NCBI RefSeq assembly: GCF_009937975.1
Contig: NZ_AP018441.1
Span: forward strand, 2,108,001 to 2,172,000
From: Undibacterium sp. YM2
GTDB taxonomy: Bacteria > Pseudomonadota > Gammaproteobacteria > Burkholderiales > Burkholderiaceae_D
DNA length: 64,000 bases
Direction of reading: 5' to 3'
In this document: piece by piece, positions 48,530 through 57,191 of the stretch
Layout: each line of letters starts with the position of its first letter
Numbering within the stretch: the first letter of the stretch is position 1
Made by a program: the position numbers and the translations under genes
Notes under the pieces: generated by a model
Database searches by the model: none
The model's input: the letters and a program-made list of their open reading frames with translations, nothing else
What the model was told of the DNA's origin: nothing

Positions 48530-49792
48530 TCAGTGTTTGTGTTCACCTATCAGCGCCAGCGAATCATGCTCGCGCTGGTTGGCAGCATGTTTGCGCATGA
48601 CGCCATAGATGGTGCTGGAAACAAACAGGCCAAACAGCACGATAATGACCATGATGTCCATCTTCATGGAGTTGAGCAGCGTATAAAGCGCCAGCATGGT
48701 CAGTACAGACAGATTCTCATTGAAGTTTTGCACAGAAATGGAATGCCCTGCACTCATCAATACGTGACCGCGATGCTGTAGCAAGGCGTTCATGGGAACC
48801 ACAAAGAAACCGGCCAGTGCGCCCACCAGTATCAGTAATGGGTAAGCGATCCAGATGGTATGTACAAAGATCATGGTGATCACCACCAGGCCCATGGCAA
48901 CGCCAAGAGGCATGACGTTCAGTGATTTTTTCAAAGGCACGAAACGGGCTGCTGCCACCGCACCCAGGGCGACCCCTATGGCCACCACACCTTGCAGGAT
49001 GGCAGCTCTGTCCAGCGTCATGTGCAGGGATTTTTCTGCCCATTTCAAAACAATGAATTGCAGGGTTGCGGCAGTACCCCATAACAAAGTGGTGACGCCC
49101 AGTGTGATTTGACCGAGCCTGTCTTTCCACAGAATAGTCACGCACTCGGCAAATTCAGTCACCAGCTTGGCAGGATTGCGCTGCTGGTGTTTGTAACGCG
49201 CGCCGGTATCCGGGATATGCATATTGAATAATGCAGCCATGGCATAGCAGGCAGTCACTACGCACAGTGCTGCCTCGGATGGGGTAGTGATATTAAAGTC
49301 GATGAGAGGAAAATCAAAGTTGAGCAACACTGCCGAGACTTTTGAGTTCACCAGCGCACCACCCAATACCGTGCCAAAGATGATGGATGAAACGGTCAGG
49401 CCTTCTATCCAGCCATTCGCGGCCACCAGCTTTTCTGGTGGCAATAGTTCGGTGAGGATGCCATATTTGGCGGGAGAGTAGGCGGCAGCGCCAAAGCCGA
49501 CGACGGCATAGGCGATCAAGGGATGTACGTGAAAAAACATCAGGGCACAGCCACCGACTTTAATCATATTGGTAATGAGCATGACCTTGCCCTTGGGCAG
49601 GGAGTCAGCAAAGGCGCCAACGAAGGGAGCCAGCAAAACATAAGACAACACAAAAAACAGCTTCAATAGCGGTGGCATCCAATCGGGTGATTGCATGGAT
49701 GTCAACAGTGCCATCGCGGCTATCAGTAAGGCATTGTCGGCCAGTGAAGAAAAAAACTGCGCCGCCATGATGGTGTAAAAACCGCTCTTCAT
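48530..49792 (-). CDS. lplT: lysophospholipid transporter LplT
   Basis: 420 aa major facilitator protein with about 12 membrane helices. It begins MKSGFYTIMAAQFFSSLADN and includes the AFADSLPKGKVMLITNMIKV loop between helices 2 and 3, both typical of LplT. It flips lysophospholipids across the inner membrane for re-acylation. The partner acyltransferase gene aas, often adjacent or fused, is not here. Divergent from radA across about 200 bp. Confidence 0.93.
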   Translation of the reverse strand: MKSGFYTIMAAQFFSSLADNALLIAAMALLTSMQSPDWMPPLLKLFFVLSYVLLAPFVGAFADSLPKGKVMLITNMIKVGGCALMFFHVHPLIAYAVVGFGAAAYSPAKYGILTELLPPEKLVAANGWIEGLTVSSIIFGTVLGGALVNSKVSAVLLNFDFPLIDFNITTPSEAALCVVTACYAMAALFNMHIPDTGARYKHQQRNPAKLVTEFAECVTILWKDRLGQITLGVTTLLWGTAATLQFIVLKWAEKSLHMTLDRAAILQGVVAIGVALGAVAAARFVPLKKSLNVMPLGVAMGLVVITMIFVHTIWIAYPLLILVGALAGFFVVPMNALLQHRGHVLMSAGHSISVQNFNENLSVLTMLALYTLLNSMKMDIMVIIVLFGLFVSSTIYGVMRKHAANQREHDSLALIGEHKH

Positions 49793-49993
49793 GCTTTATT
49801 CATGCTCTATATCTACCTGCTACAAAATGTCACTGGCAGCTTTATACCATGAAAATTGTGCGGAATTAGTGAAATAAGGCAAGCTAATTACTGAATACTG
49901 GTTAAAATATCAGTGTTTTTCTGGCTGGTATGCATGTCGTTTGCGCTAATTCTGTGCTCTTGCATATCTCTTAAAATTTCCTCTGGTCTGAAG

Positions 49994-51379
49994 ATGGCAA
50001 AAGCAAAGACAAATTTTACCTGCACCGAGTGTGGTGGTATTGTTAATAAATGGGCTGGGCAGTGCCCGGCTTGCGGGCAATGGAATACTCTCGTCGAAAC
50101 TATCGTCGAATCAGTGGGTAACCGTTTTAGCGCAAAACCACAGGGGCTCGCGCAATCTGCGCCGGTACTGAACCTGGCTGAAATTGAGGCGCTTGATGTA
50201 CCACGCTTTGGTACCGGCATTGATGAATTTGACCGCGTGCTCGGTGGCGGGCTGGTTGCCGGCGGCGTGGTGCTGATAGGTGGTGACCCTGGCATAGGTA
50301 AATCCACTTTGCTGTTGCAGGCGCTGGCCAATCTCGCACAGATAAAAAGAGTCTTGTATGTCAGTGGCGAAGAGTCGGGAGCACAAATCGCCCTGCGCGC
50401 CAAGCGCCTGTCATTGGATGCCAAAGACTTGCAATTACAGGCTGAGATACAACTGGAAAAAATTCTCAATTCCCTGGCTGAGCATAAGCCGCAAGTCGTG
50501 GTCATTGATTCCATCCAGACCATGTATTCAGATGCCCTGAGTTCTGCGCCCGGCTCAGTTGCCCAGGTACGCGAATGTGCCGCCCAGTTGACACGTGTTG
50601 CCAAAACCATGGACATCACCATGATACTGGTCGGCCATGTTACTAAAGAAGGTGCACTGGCCGGGCCACGTGTGCTTGAGCATATCGTTGATACGGTCTT
50701 GTATTTTGAAGGTGATACCCATTCCAGTTTCCGCCTCGTGCGGGCGATTAAAAACCGTTTTGGTGCAGTCAATGAACTCGGTGTGTTTGCCATGACTGAA
50801 AAAGGCTTGAAGGGGGTATCCAATCCTTCTGCCTTGTTCCTGTCGCAGCATGATGCCCAGGTGGCTGGTTCTTGCGTCATGGTCACGCAAGAGGGGACGC
50901 GGCCCTTGCTGGTAGAGATACAGGCACTGGTTGACAGTTCGCATGCCCCTAATGCCCGTCGTTTGTCAGTAGGCTTGGAGCAAAACCGTCTGGCCATGTT
51001 GCTGGCGGTGTTGCACAGGCATGCAGGTGTGGCGGCTTTTGATCAGGATGTGTTTATCAATGCTGTAGGTGGCGTCAAGATTGCAGAACCAGCCGCCGAT
51101 CTGGCCGTGTTGCTGGCGATTAACTCTTCGATGCGTAATAAACCCTTGCCGCGTGGACTGGTGGTGTTTGGTGAGGTCGGGCTGGCGGGTGAGATACGCC
51201 CAGCGCCACGCGGGCAAGAACGCTTGCGCGAAGCGGCCAAGCTGGGCTTTTCGATTGCGATGATCCCAAAATCAAATGCGCCCAAACAAAAAATCGAAGG
51301 CCTGACCATCATAGGTGTGGACAGGATAGAAGAGGCCCTGTCCAGAATCCGTGATGTCGATAGCGAAATCCCGGATTAG
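49994..51379 (+). CDS. radA: DNA repair protein RadA
   Basis: 461 aa from the ATG at 49994; the upstream in-frame extension is hydrophobic and lies before the conserved start MAKAKTNFTCTECGG. A C4 zinc finger (CTEC ... CPAC) is followed by a RecA-like ATPase with Walker A GGDPGIGKST (about 96-105). The RadA-specific KNRFGAVNELGVF motif and a Lon-like C-terminal domain complete it. RadA is a helicase that extends recombination intermediates. Its end overlaps the converging hpnE stop by 4 bp. Confidence 0.97.
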   Translation: MAKAKTNFTCTECGGIVNKWAGQCPACGQWNTLVETIVESVGNRFSAKPQGLAQSAPVLNLAEIEALDVPRFGTGIDEFDRVLGGGLVAGGVVLIGGDPGIGKSTLLLQALANLAQIKRVLYVSGEESGAQIALRAKRLSLDAKDLQLQAEIQLEKILNSLAEHKPQVVVIDSIQTMYSDALSSAPGSVAQVRECAAQLTRVAKTMDITMILVGHVTKEGALAGPRVLEHIVDTVLYFEGDTHSSFRLVRAIKNRFGAVNELGVFAMTEKGLKGVSNPSALFLSQHDAQVAGSCVMVTQEGTRPLLVEIQALVDSSHAPNARRLSVGLEQNRLAMLLAVLHRHAGVAAFDQDVFINAVGGVKIAEPAADLAVLLAINSSMRNKPLPRGLVVFGEVGLAGEIRPAPRGQERLREAAKLGFSIAMIPKSNAPKQKIEGLTIIGVDRIEEALSRIRDVDSEIPD

Positions 51380-52746
51380 TTTTTTGCCGTCTTCAAGTCT
51401 TTGGCGATAGCGTGGCTGGCTGCTATGCCACTGCGTACGGCTCCTTCCAGCGTCGCAGGGTAGTCGCCTTTGGTATAGTCGCCTGCCAGATACAGGCCAG
51501 TGTAAGCAGTGTGATTGTCTGGCCTGTTCAAACCAGGTGCGCAACTGAAGGTGGCGCGCTTTTCCGAGATGCATTGATGCCAGATGGGCTGCGCCAGTAC
51601 TGGCATGCCCAGACTCTGCGCCAGTTGTGCGGCGATATCCATCGCCAGTTCATGCCTGTCAATTTCCGTGGCAGCTTGCGAAACACTCACGACCACAGCC
51701 AGCAAGCCAGCCTGGTCGGGCTGTAACTGACCTCTGTCAAATACATATTGCCCCCATTTTTTTTGCCCGGTGTCGTCAAGCAGGGCCAGCATGGGACGTG
51801 GCAACCTGACGTTTGACCCATATTGCAGATAACAGGTAGTGATAGGCTCGTAACTCATTGTAGCCAAGGGGATAGCCTGGTCTTTGGCTGGCAAGCTGGA
51901 CATTAGCCTGTCTGCATTGGCAAAATCGCAGGCAAGTATGACTGCGTCATAAAGCGGCAGTTGTGCTTCAGCTTGCTTCAGCTCGATTTGCCATTTGCCA
52001 TCTTCGTTTTGCAGAAGGCCTGTTGCGGTATGTGCTGGCAAAACTTGCCCGCTGTGCTTGCGTACGTATGCAGCCGCTTTTTCAGGGAAGACGCTGCTCA
52101 GATCCAGCCGTGGTATCAGCATGTCAGAAGCGGCACGTTTCGCCCCAAGGCTATCGCGCAGCACATTTAAAAATACCTGGGCTGAGGCGCGCTCTGGCGG
52201 GGTATTCAGGGCTGCGATGCAAAGTGGTACCCACATCAAACGACATAGCCGCGGTGTCTGATCAAAACGTTCAAGTAATTCCAGGACGCTGCAATCTTCA
52301 TTCAGACGCCAGTCCATCCAGCGTGCGGTGGACGAAAACCTTGCCAGCGCCATTTTGTCGGCAAAGCTCAGACCGCTGGATTTAATTAGTGCGAGTAATA
52401 AGTGTAGTGGGGCTGGCAAGCGCGGGGCAATGAATGACATGCCGTCTTCCAGCGCCGGATACACCATTTGCAATGGCAAATTCAAGAGTGCTGTTTCGGT
52501 ATCGACACCAACCAGTCGCATCAGGCGCAGGCTCTGGGTATAGGCGCCCAGCAAAATATGCTGGCCATTATCCAGTTCCTGCCCATGCACAGTGACGCCA
52601 CGTGCGCGTCCACCCAGATGGCGGCTGGACTCCAGCAAGGTCACCGTTGCTCCTTGTTGCACCAGTTCACAGGCTGCCGCGCAACCAGCCCAGCCAGCAC
52701 CGATGATGGCGACTGACTTGTTTTTCAGCGCATCTTTTTTAGCCAC
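51376..52746 (-). CDS. hpnE: hydroxysqualene dehydroxylase HpnE
   Basis: 456 aa. The N-terminal FAD fold is SVAIIGAGWAGCAAACELVQ with the following GGRARGV motif; the GQHILLGAYTQSLRLM stretch is typical of the squalene-associated FAD oxidoreductases. It reduces hydroxysqualene to squalene in hopanoid synthesis. Its ATG overlaps the end of hpnD by 8 bp, so the two are coupled. Squalene-hopene cyclase (shc) is not in the window. Confidence 0.93.
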   Translation of the reverse strand: MAKKDALKNKSVAIIGAGWAGCAAACELVQQGATVTLLESSRHLGGRARGVTVHGQELDNGQHILLGAYTQSLRLMRLVGVDTETALLNLPLQMVYPALEDGMSFIAPRLPAPLHLLLALIKSSGLSFADKMALARFSSTARWMDWRLNEDCSVLELLERFDQTPRLCRLMWVPLCIAALNTPPERASAQVFLNVLRDSLGAKRAASDMLIPRLDLSSVFPEKAAAYVRKHSGQVLPAHTATGLLQNEDGKWQIELKQAEAQLPLYDAVILACDFANADRLMSSLPAKDQAIPLATMSYEPITTCYLQYGSNVRLPRPMLALLDDTGQKKWGQYVFDRGQLQPDQAGLLAVVVSVSQAATEIDRHELAMDIAAQLAQSLGMPVLAQPIWHQCISEKRATFSCAPGLNRPDNHTAYTGLYLAGDYTKGDYPATLEGAVRSGIAASHAIAKDLKTAKN

Positions 52747-53572
52747 GGACGTAGGTTTTCCAGGCCAGCCAGAGTTTGCGTATTGGCGTTAACGAGATAC
52801 GCTGATTCAGTACATGGAAGCCATCGCGTTGTATCTCTACTAGCAGGGCACGGTAGATCGCCGCCATGATCAGGCCGGTTCTTTGCGCCTTGCGATCTTC
52901 CGGTGGCAGCAGAGCAAAGGCTTCTTCGTACAGTTTTTGCGCGCGCTCATACTGGAATTGCATCAGGGTTTCAAATTGCGTGCTATGACGGGCATTCAGA
53001 ATATCGGCTGCTGTGACATTGAATTGCTGTAATTCATTGACGGGCAGGTAAATCCTGCCTTTGCGTGCATCTTCACCCACGTCGCGGATGATATTGGTCA
53101 TCTGGAAGGCCAGTCCCAGTTTCTCCGCGAACTCACGGGTTTGCGGATTGGTGATGCCGAAAATACTTGCCGACAAAATGCCGACCACGCCAGCGACATG
53201 CCAGCAATATTTTTGCAGGGCATTGAAGTCGAGGTAGCGGGTCTGGTTCAAATCCATTTCCATGCCATCGATAATCGCCAGCAGGTGTGCGCCATTCAGC
53301 TGATAGTCTGCCATGTGCGGCAGCAAAGCCTTGGTCACCGGATGCGTAGGCTGATTTGCCAGCATGGCCTGCACCTCCTTGCGCCACCAGCCCAGCTTGC
53401 TGCGGGCCACCATATCGTCTGTGCTTTCATCCACAACGTCGTCAACTTCGCGGCAAAACGCGTACAGGGCAGTGATTGCCCGCCTTCTGGCCTGAGGCAA
53501 AAACAGGAAGCTGTAATAAAAACTGGAGCCACTTTGTGCAGCTTTTTGCTGGCAATATTCGTCTGGAGACAT
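52739..53572 (-). CDS. hpnD: presqualene diphosphate synthase HpnD
   Basis: 277 aa from the ATG at 53572; the frame extends 29 codons further with a hydrophobic sequence from a TTG, but the family begins with MSPDEYCQQKAAQSGSSFYY. It joins two farnesyl diphosphates into presqualene diphosphate. The two aspartate-rich motifs are FCREVDDVVDE and IRDVGEDARKGRIYLP. It is the first gene of hpnD-hpnE. hpnC lies 2.6 kb upstream on the same strand, beyond three other genes. Confidence 0.93.
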   Translation of the reverse strand: MSPDEYCQQKAAQSGSSFYYSFLFLPQARRRAITALYAFCREVDDVVDESTDDMVARSKLGWWRKEVQAMLANQPTHPVTKALLPHMADYQLNGAHLLAIIDGMEMDLNQTRYLDFNALQKYCWHVAGVVGILSASIFGITNPQTREFAEKLGLAFQMTNIIRDVGEDARKGRIYLPVNELQQFNVTAADILNARHSTQFETLMQFQYERAQKLYEEAFALLPPEDRKAQRTGLIMAAIYRALLVEIQRDGFHVLNQRISLTPIRKLWLAWKTYVRG

Positions 53573-53989
53573 GCTGAATGAGTAAGAAGTGGCGGCGAAA
53601 GCCAAAATTAAGGCTAAAAATAAAGCCAAAAAAGTAGCTATGTTAACAAACTGTGGCAAAGCTCACAAATCTCTTGCGCTACATTGTGTGCCCGAGAATG
53701 ATGATTTCTGCGCAGTTTACAGTAGAAATATGAAATTCTTATTAACAAAGTAAGGTGCTGGTCTGGCTGACGCTGGTTTTGCGCGGGATAGGCAACCCCC
53801 TGGGCTTTGTATAAGAAGTGTATTTTGACGCCGGGATAGGCCTGTTTTATCGTAACATATTGTAATGAAAACGAAGAACTGCCTTCTTATCCGGGACTAA
53901 ACGTATAATAGGCGGCGCGTTGTAGAGCGATAGAGCGCCATGGAAAACCGGCGCGGCATTGAAAATAATTACTCATTCGGACGAATATC
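53573..53989. other. intergenic region between hpnD and the lipoprotein gene
   Basis: No gene seen. A perfect TATAAT lies at 53904-53909, pointing toward the lipoprotein gene, but no good -35 precedes it. CCGGGATA at 53831 and its inverted copy TATCCGGG at 53888 flank it at 49-bp spacing. Confidence 0.4.
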
Positions 53990-54838
53990 TTGAATAAATC
54001 GAAATTTGCAGCATTGATCGTTGGCGCAGGCATAGTCCTCGCTGGATGTGGTGGCTTTGTATATACGACAGTTGGCGGTACTGTCACTGGTCTGGGTACT
54101 GGTGATGTCCTGGTTTTGCGCAATGAAGCCAATTACACCCAGACGTTGACGGCAGATGGTACTTTCTCATTCAATGTTGCCAGCAATGGTGCTTACTCCA
54201 TCAGTGTGCTGACCCAGCCAAATTCTGTGAACTGCACGGTTGTCAATGGCACAGGCAAGATGTCCAGTGATTCAGCAGTCAAGAACATCGCAGTCACCTG
54301 TGTGCCGAATGTGCCAGTGGGTGGCACGGTTTCTGGCATGGCTGACAATAGCTCCATGGTATTGCTCAATAATGCATTGGCAACGACTACGGTAACGGCC
54401 AATGGCAGCTTCCAGTTTGCATCTTATGGTGTCAGCGGGCAGCCGTTTGCTGTGACTGTAGGCATCCCGCCCGCATCGCAATACTGTACAGTCGCCAATG
54501 GCACTGGCACGGTCAACAATGCCAATCCTGCAGCTTCGCTGACGGCCCTGGTATCTTGCGTACCTGCCGTGCCAGTTCAATTTACCGTCAATGGTCTGAC
54601 AGCCGGCACCGTGTTGACCATGGTGAATACTGTAGATGGTTTTGCTGATAAATTCTCTGTCAGTGCGCCAGGTAATTATCAGTTCAACTGGAGCTGGTTG
54701 AGTGGCAAGCCATTCAATATCACGGTTGATACCCAGGCTACCGGTCAGACTTGCAAGGTTACTGGTGGTACTGGTTTTGTCGATGCATCCAATCCAGCTG
54801 CCTCAAGAAATGCAGTGGTAGATTGCGCCAAGACCTGA
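53990..54838 (+). CDS. lipoprotein with three repeats of about 85 residues
   Basis: 282 aa from a TTG start. The lipoprotein signal peptide ends in IVLAGC with the lipidated Cys20. Three tandem units follow (about 28-109, 110-195 and 196-282), each a GxVxGL/M start, a beta-rich middle, a CTVxNGTG-like motif and a closing VxC. Each unit has one cysteine pair 22-24 residues apart (82/104, 166/190, 255/279), probably disulfides in the periplasm or on the surface. The function is unknown; the fold is likely immunoglobulin- or carboxypeptidase-regulatory-like (inference). It is followed by a strong terminator and is on the opposite strand to the hpn genes. Confidence 0.8.
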   Translation: MNKSKFAALIVGAGIVLAGCGGFVYTTVGGTVTGLGTGDVLVLRNEANYTQTLTADGTFSFNVASNGAYSISVLTQPNSVNCTVVNGTGKMSSDSAVKNIAVTCVPNVPVGGTVSGMADNSSMVLLNNALATTTVTANGSFQFASYGVSGQPFAVTVGIPPASQYCTVANGTGTVNNANPAASLTALVSCVPAVPVQFTVNGLTAGTVLTMVNTVDGFADKFSVSAPGNYQFNWSWLSGKPFNITVDTQATGQTCKVTGGTGFVDASNPAASRNAVVDCAKT

Positions 54839-54860
54839 TAGCACGCGGTTGATATAAACA

Positions 54861-54896
54861 AAAAGCTGGACAGATTAACGTCTGTCCAGCTTTTTT
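54861..54896 (+). terminator. terminator after the repeat lipoprotein gene
   Basis: 14-bp stem AAAAGCTGGACAGA / TCTGTCCAGCTTTT with a 6-nt loop and T-run. Confidence 0.92.
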
Positions 54897-54954
54897 GTGT
54901 TTACCCGCAAGGGCAGGCGGATTAAATGGGTGGCGGGGGGGGCTGCCTTTGCCT

Positions 54955-55659
54955 TTATATTTCTTCCAGCTTGCCCTGCTCATTGAAATAAAAAATCCCT
55001 TCATGCTTGAAGCCCCATTTGCCGCCTTTGAGGCGTATGAAGGGTTCAAAGCTGAAAAAAGCGACGTCTCCCAACTCCTGGTTGTTATCAGAATGGATGT
55101 ATTGGCGCTGGTCGCGGTCTGTGACTATGCTGTGTCCGACATTGTTGCGGTAATCCAGATTCACAAAGCCATTTTGACGTATGCGTAAATTGGCCCAGTC
55201 AAATAATTCGCCAAAGGTGGTTTTCGGTGTCACGGTTTCCAGCATTTGCGCATGCAGATGCTGCTGGAAGCAAAGCCCATTGCGGAACTCCAGCAATTGT
55301 GGCGTGTGCGTTACCCTGCCGTTTTCAACGGGGAAGGAGCGAGCGCAATCTCCCCAATACGCATCATGGACCGGGCTCAAATCCACCGTAATCAGATTGG
55401 CTGATCCCACGGTTTCTTTGCCGGGTTGGTAATCACTGCCAGAAATGGAGACACAACTACGCGACCCAAGCAGGACCAGGGCTGGGCATTGGTGGTACCA
55501 GGTTTCGGAATAGCCCGATTCGCACAGCATGGCATAAGCCTTGTCGGCGATGCTTTGTTCGGTATCTTCAGCCGTGATCATGCCAGCCAGGCGTGCCAGT
55601 ACCGTCTTGGCAGCGGACTGGATTTCCCTGTGCTTGGCAATTTGCAATGCTGTGGGCAT
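54955..55659 (-). CDS. M24 family metallopeptidase
   Basis: 234 aa from the ATG at 55659; a TTG at 55683 is an alternative. It is a pita-bread fold without an extra N-terminal domain. The five metal ligands of the methionine-aminopeptidase class are visible as VDLSP, GDCARSF, VGHSIV, FSFEPF and HEGIFYF. The family includes methionine aminopeptidase, Xaa-Pro peptidases and creatinase-like enzymes. The sequence looks unlike housekeeping Map, so the substrate is unknown. It follows a small lipoprotein gene and is probably co-transcribed with it. Confidence 0.83.
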   Translation of the reverse strand: MPTALQIAKHREIQSAAKTVLARLAGMITAEDTEQSIADKAYAMLCESGYSETWYHQCPALVLLGSRSCVSISGSDYQPGKETVGSANLITVDLSPVHDAYWGDCARSFPVENGRVTHTPQLLEFRNGLCFQQHLHAQMLETVTPKTTFGELFDWANLRIRQNGFVNLDYRNNVGHSIVTDRDQRQYIHSDNNQELGDVAFFSFEPFIRLKGGKWGFKHEGIFYFNEQGKLEEI

Positions 55660-55694
55660 GATATTGAGTTGGCTATCGTACAAAATACGGGTGC

Positions 55695-55949
55695 TTATCT
55701 ATGGTGCTTGCTATTGGAGTTACTGTCGGCGTCACTGCTGTCGCTGTCCTTATTGGCATCACTATCTTCTTCGCTGTCGCTGGTGACGGCCCTGACGCCT
55801 GCACGTGTGACGTCGACGGCAGTGCCAACGACGGCACTGCCGACTTTAACGGTGGTTGAGACCGCAGCATCGGCAATTGCAATGACGGTACAGCCGTTAA
55901 GTGACAATAGTGATAGTAGGAAAACACATCGACATATACAAGTTCGCAT
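55695..55949 (-). CDS. small lipoprotein, NF038104-like
   Basis: 84 aa. The signal peptide ends in the lipobox LSLNGC. The mature part has the VSTTVKVGSAVVGTAVDVTR segment that I associate with the NF038104 lipoprotein family, followed by a Ser/Asp-rich acidic tail. The function is unknown. It ends 11-35 nt before the M24 peptidase gene, depending on that gene's start. Confidence 0.75.
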   Translation of the reverse strand: MRTCICRCVFLLSLLSLNGCTVIAIADAAVSTTVKVGSAVVGTAVDVTRAGVRAVTSDSEEDSDANKDSDSSDADSNSNSKHHR

Positions 55950-56181
55950 TCAGACTCCAGAATCCGGTGCAGACCCGCTTGCTCGTAAAAGAAACGCAAG
56001 GGATTACTGCTTGGTGTGATTGACAGTCTGATTTTAAGTTCAATCCCGTGTATCTCCTATTGCTATCAGACAAAAACAATAATGATTTACATGTTGCTAC
56101 AATTTGTTGACACAGCGGGATGCTGGCAAACGTTTGCTGTGGGTCAGCGATTGAACGGTGCGGATTTGCGCTGGTTTGTCT

Positions 56182-56991
56182 TCACATGTGTGTAGCCCGC
56201 CATGCCAGTCTGATCCAGTCGGTCTTGGTTAATGTGGGCCTGTGCTGAAATACGTTGTAATTTGCTGCTTCGATTTTTTCCAGTATGCGCAGCCCGCCTT
56301 GTACCACCAGGCGCAATTCCCATCCCAGCCTGCCGGGCAGGCGCTTTGCCAGACCGCTGCCAGATTCCATCATATTTCTGGTGCGTGCCACCTGAAAACG
56401 CATCATATTGCGCCAGTCCTCATTTTGCATGCCACTGGCAATTTGCTGCTCTCCTATGCCAAACCGGCTCAGGTCATCCAGCGGGATATAGATTCTTTGC
56501 TTTTGCCAGTCTATGGCGACATCCTGCCAAAAATTGATCAGTTGCAGTGCACTGCAGATCGCATCTGAATCGCGCAAATTTTCAGTGCTGGCCTGTTCAT
56601 ACAGGTGCAACATCAGTGTGCCGACCGGATTGGCAGAGCGGGCACAATAATCCAGTAGCCCGGTAAAGTCTGTATATCTGGTAGTGACGACATCCTGCTT
56701 GAATGCCGACAGCAAATCGCGAAAGCTTTGCAAAGGCAGCTTATATTCACGTATCACCTTAGCCAGCGCCTTGAATAGTTGTGATTCACTGCTACTATTT
56801 TTCTCTATGTTATCGAGTTCGCGTTCATATTCTGCCAGTTGCGCCAACCTTTGCTCTGGGCTGGCATCTCCCTCATCGGCAATGTCGTCGGCACTGCGGG
56901 CGAAAGCATAGATGACCTTGACCGCTGGTCTTAAGCGGGCAGGAAGCAATAGGGAAGCAACGGGGAAGTTTTCGTAATGGTTAACCGACAT
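56182..56991 (-). CDS. hpnC: hydroxysqualene synthase HpnC
   Basis: 269 aa, squalene/phytoene synthase fold. It begins MSVNHYENFPVASLLLPARL, typical of HpnC. The first aspartate motif is ARSADDIADEGD; the second is in LINFWQDVAIDWQKQRIYIP. It converts presqualene diphosphate to hydroxysqualene, the step between HpnD and HpnE. In many genomes hpnC-D-E are contiguous; here hpnC is upstream and separated by the NF038104-like, M24 and repeat-lipoprotein genes. It diverges from an RND efflux pair. Confidence 0.93.
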   Translation of the reverse strand: MSVNHYENFPVASLLLPARLRPAVKVIYAFARSADDIADEGDASPEQRLAQLAEYERELDNIEKNSSSESQLFKALAKVIREYKLPLQSFRDLLSAFKQDVVTTRYTDFTGLLDYCARSANPVGTLMLHLYEQASTENLRDSDAICSALQLINFWQDVAIDWQKQRIYIPLDDLSRFGIGEQQIASGMQNEDWRNMMRFQVARTRNMMESGSGLAKRLPGRLGWELRLVVQGGLRILEKIEAANYNVFQHRPTLTKTDWIRLAWRATHM

Positions 56992-57191
56992 TTGTTTAGC
57001 TAAATTCCATGGAAAGTCTTAATGACCGAAAAGTCATTGGCAAAAACAAGATGCTTAACTATAATTACTAACCGCAAAGTCAGTTACTTGATAGTAGCAT
57101 GCAGTCAATATTGAATATTAATAAAATCACATTGTCATTTTTGCCCGTTTTGTTCCGGCCCTGAAAGCCAGCATAGTAAAGGAAAACTCCT

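Noticed and set aside
49888..50997. 369-codon minus-strand frame opposite radA
   Set aside because: Ser/Thr/Pro/Arg-rich shadow of radA codons; no motif or ribosome binding site.
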